Shown here piece after piece: positions 6,372-6,536 of a stretch of DNA of 6,536 nucleotides (its first letter is position 1; the number at the start of each line of letters is the position of its first letter). A program made the translations under genes and the position numbers. Under the pieces are notes generated by a model, which saw only the letters and a list, made by a program, of their open reading frames with translations, ran no database searches and was not told the origin of the DNA. Source of the stretch: Rhodospirillaceae bacterium (lineage in GTDB: Bacteria > Pseudomonadota > Alphaproteobacteria > UBA11136); the NCBI GenBank assembly GCA_002686135.1, contig NZAO01000062.1, forward strand, positions 37,889-44,424, read 5' to 3'.

Positions 6372-6376
6372 GACGC

Positions 6377-6536
6377 ATGCCTAAAACCTCTGAACACCAT
6401 CATCTCTTTCGCCCCCATCAGACGTGGAATTTCAGGTATCGATGGCCTACAGCTGTTAGGAGCAACCCTGCCTTTAAGAAGGCTATTGGAAAACATGAGT
6501 TCGTAAGATCACTCAAGACCCCCTCTTTCGACGTAG
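6377..6536 (+). CDS. Tyrosine-recombinase integrase, DUF6538-type N-terminus (cut by window edge)
   Basis: The frame from ATG 6377 stays open for 53 codons to the window end. It contains HLFRPHQTWNFRYRWPTAVR (residues 9-28) and GKHEFVRSLKTPSFDV (38-53). This is the pattern of the DUF6538 N-terminal domain: a strand with an aromatic-x-Arg-x-Arg-x-Pro core, a short insert, then (G)(K/R)xE(I/F)xxSLxT. That domain heads many phage- and island-encoded site-specific integrases of alphaproteobacteria. An in-frame TGA two codons before the ATG (6371-6373) rules out any earlier start. The core-binding and catalytic domains (R-H-R-Y) are outside the window, so activity cannot be judged. GC is about 47%, lower than the genes to the left. 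The gene implies an integrated element extending rightward. The other open frame over this DNA (6282-6506) has no family-like sequence. Confidence 0.75.
   Translation, partial: MPKTSEHHHLFRPHQTWNFRYRWPTAVRSNPAFKKAIGKHEFVRSLKTPSFDV

Larger units (their letters stand above)
6223..6376. other. AT-rich non-coding stretch upstream of the integrase
   Basis: I see no gene in this stretch. GC over 6251-6370 is about 39% by hand count, clearly below the neighbouring TPR gene. It holds two hairpins followed by T-tracts, a pair of 9-bp direct repeats with a nearby inverted half-copy, and a promoter-like sequence facing the integrase. The motif GTTTTAG occurs at 6246 and 6292, and its complement CTAAAAC at 6381. 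No tRNA or tRNA fragment was recognised. The low GC and integrase suggest this is the edge of acquired DNA. Confidence 0.5.

Noticed and set aside
6223..6376. tRNA gene or fragment serving as integrase target
   Set aside because: I looked for a T-arm (GGTTCGAATCC-like) and acceptor stem next to the integrase and found none.
6282..6506. 74-codon plus-strand frame in the AT-rich right end
   Set aside because: It overlaps the candidate terminator, promoter and repeats, and runs in a different frame from the recognisable integrase N-terminus. Its product resembles nothing.

Overview
The window reads as a chromosomal segment of a GC-rich alphaproteobacterium, most likely from the Rhodospirillales or a neighbouring order. 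This rests on the threonyl-tRNA synthetase signature ([10 protein letters not shown]), the GT4-GT9-thrS gene order, the style of the periplasmic TPR protein, and coding GC of roughly 60% judged by eye. The taxonomic call is an inference.

Layout from left to right. (1) 1-1298, minus strand: the first 432 codons of thrS, cut by the left edge. A good sigma70-type promoter lies at 1335-1362, and its -35 box overlaps the stop codon of the upstream glycosyltransferase gene. (2) 1359-3523, minus strand: a translationally close pair encoding a GT9 (heptosyltransferase-like) and a GT4 glycosyltransferase, probably acting on lipopolysaccharide core or another surface glycan. (3) 3549-4349, plus strand: an alpha/beta hydrolase that starts 25 bp from the divergent GT4 gene. 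(4) 4352-5239 (or 5287), minus strand: an atypical NAD(P)-binding SDR/epimerase-like protein, converging on the hydrolase with only 2 bp between stop codons. (5) 5368-6222, plus strand: an exported TPR protein divergent from the SDR. (6) 6223-6376: AT-rich non-coding DNA with candidate terminators, a direct repeat and a promoter. (7) 6377 to the right edge, plus strand: the first 53 codons of what looks like a tyrosine-recombinase integrase, recognised from a DUF6538-type N-terminus.

The first five genes look like ordinary core-genome material: translation, envelope glycan assembly, a small hydrolase, a redox or epimerase-like enzyme and a periplasmic scaffold. The right end is different. GC falls to about 39% over 6251-6370, and an integrase begins, so the window probably stops just inside, or at the border of, a mobile island. 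I see no tRNA, CRISPR array, IS element or toxin-antitoxin pair. No new multi-gene system is visible. The most useful lead is the unannotated integrase start with its repeat-bearing, possibly leaderless promoter, which points to whatever lies beyond the right edge.
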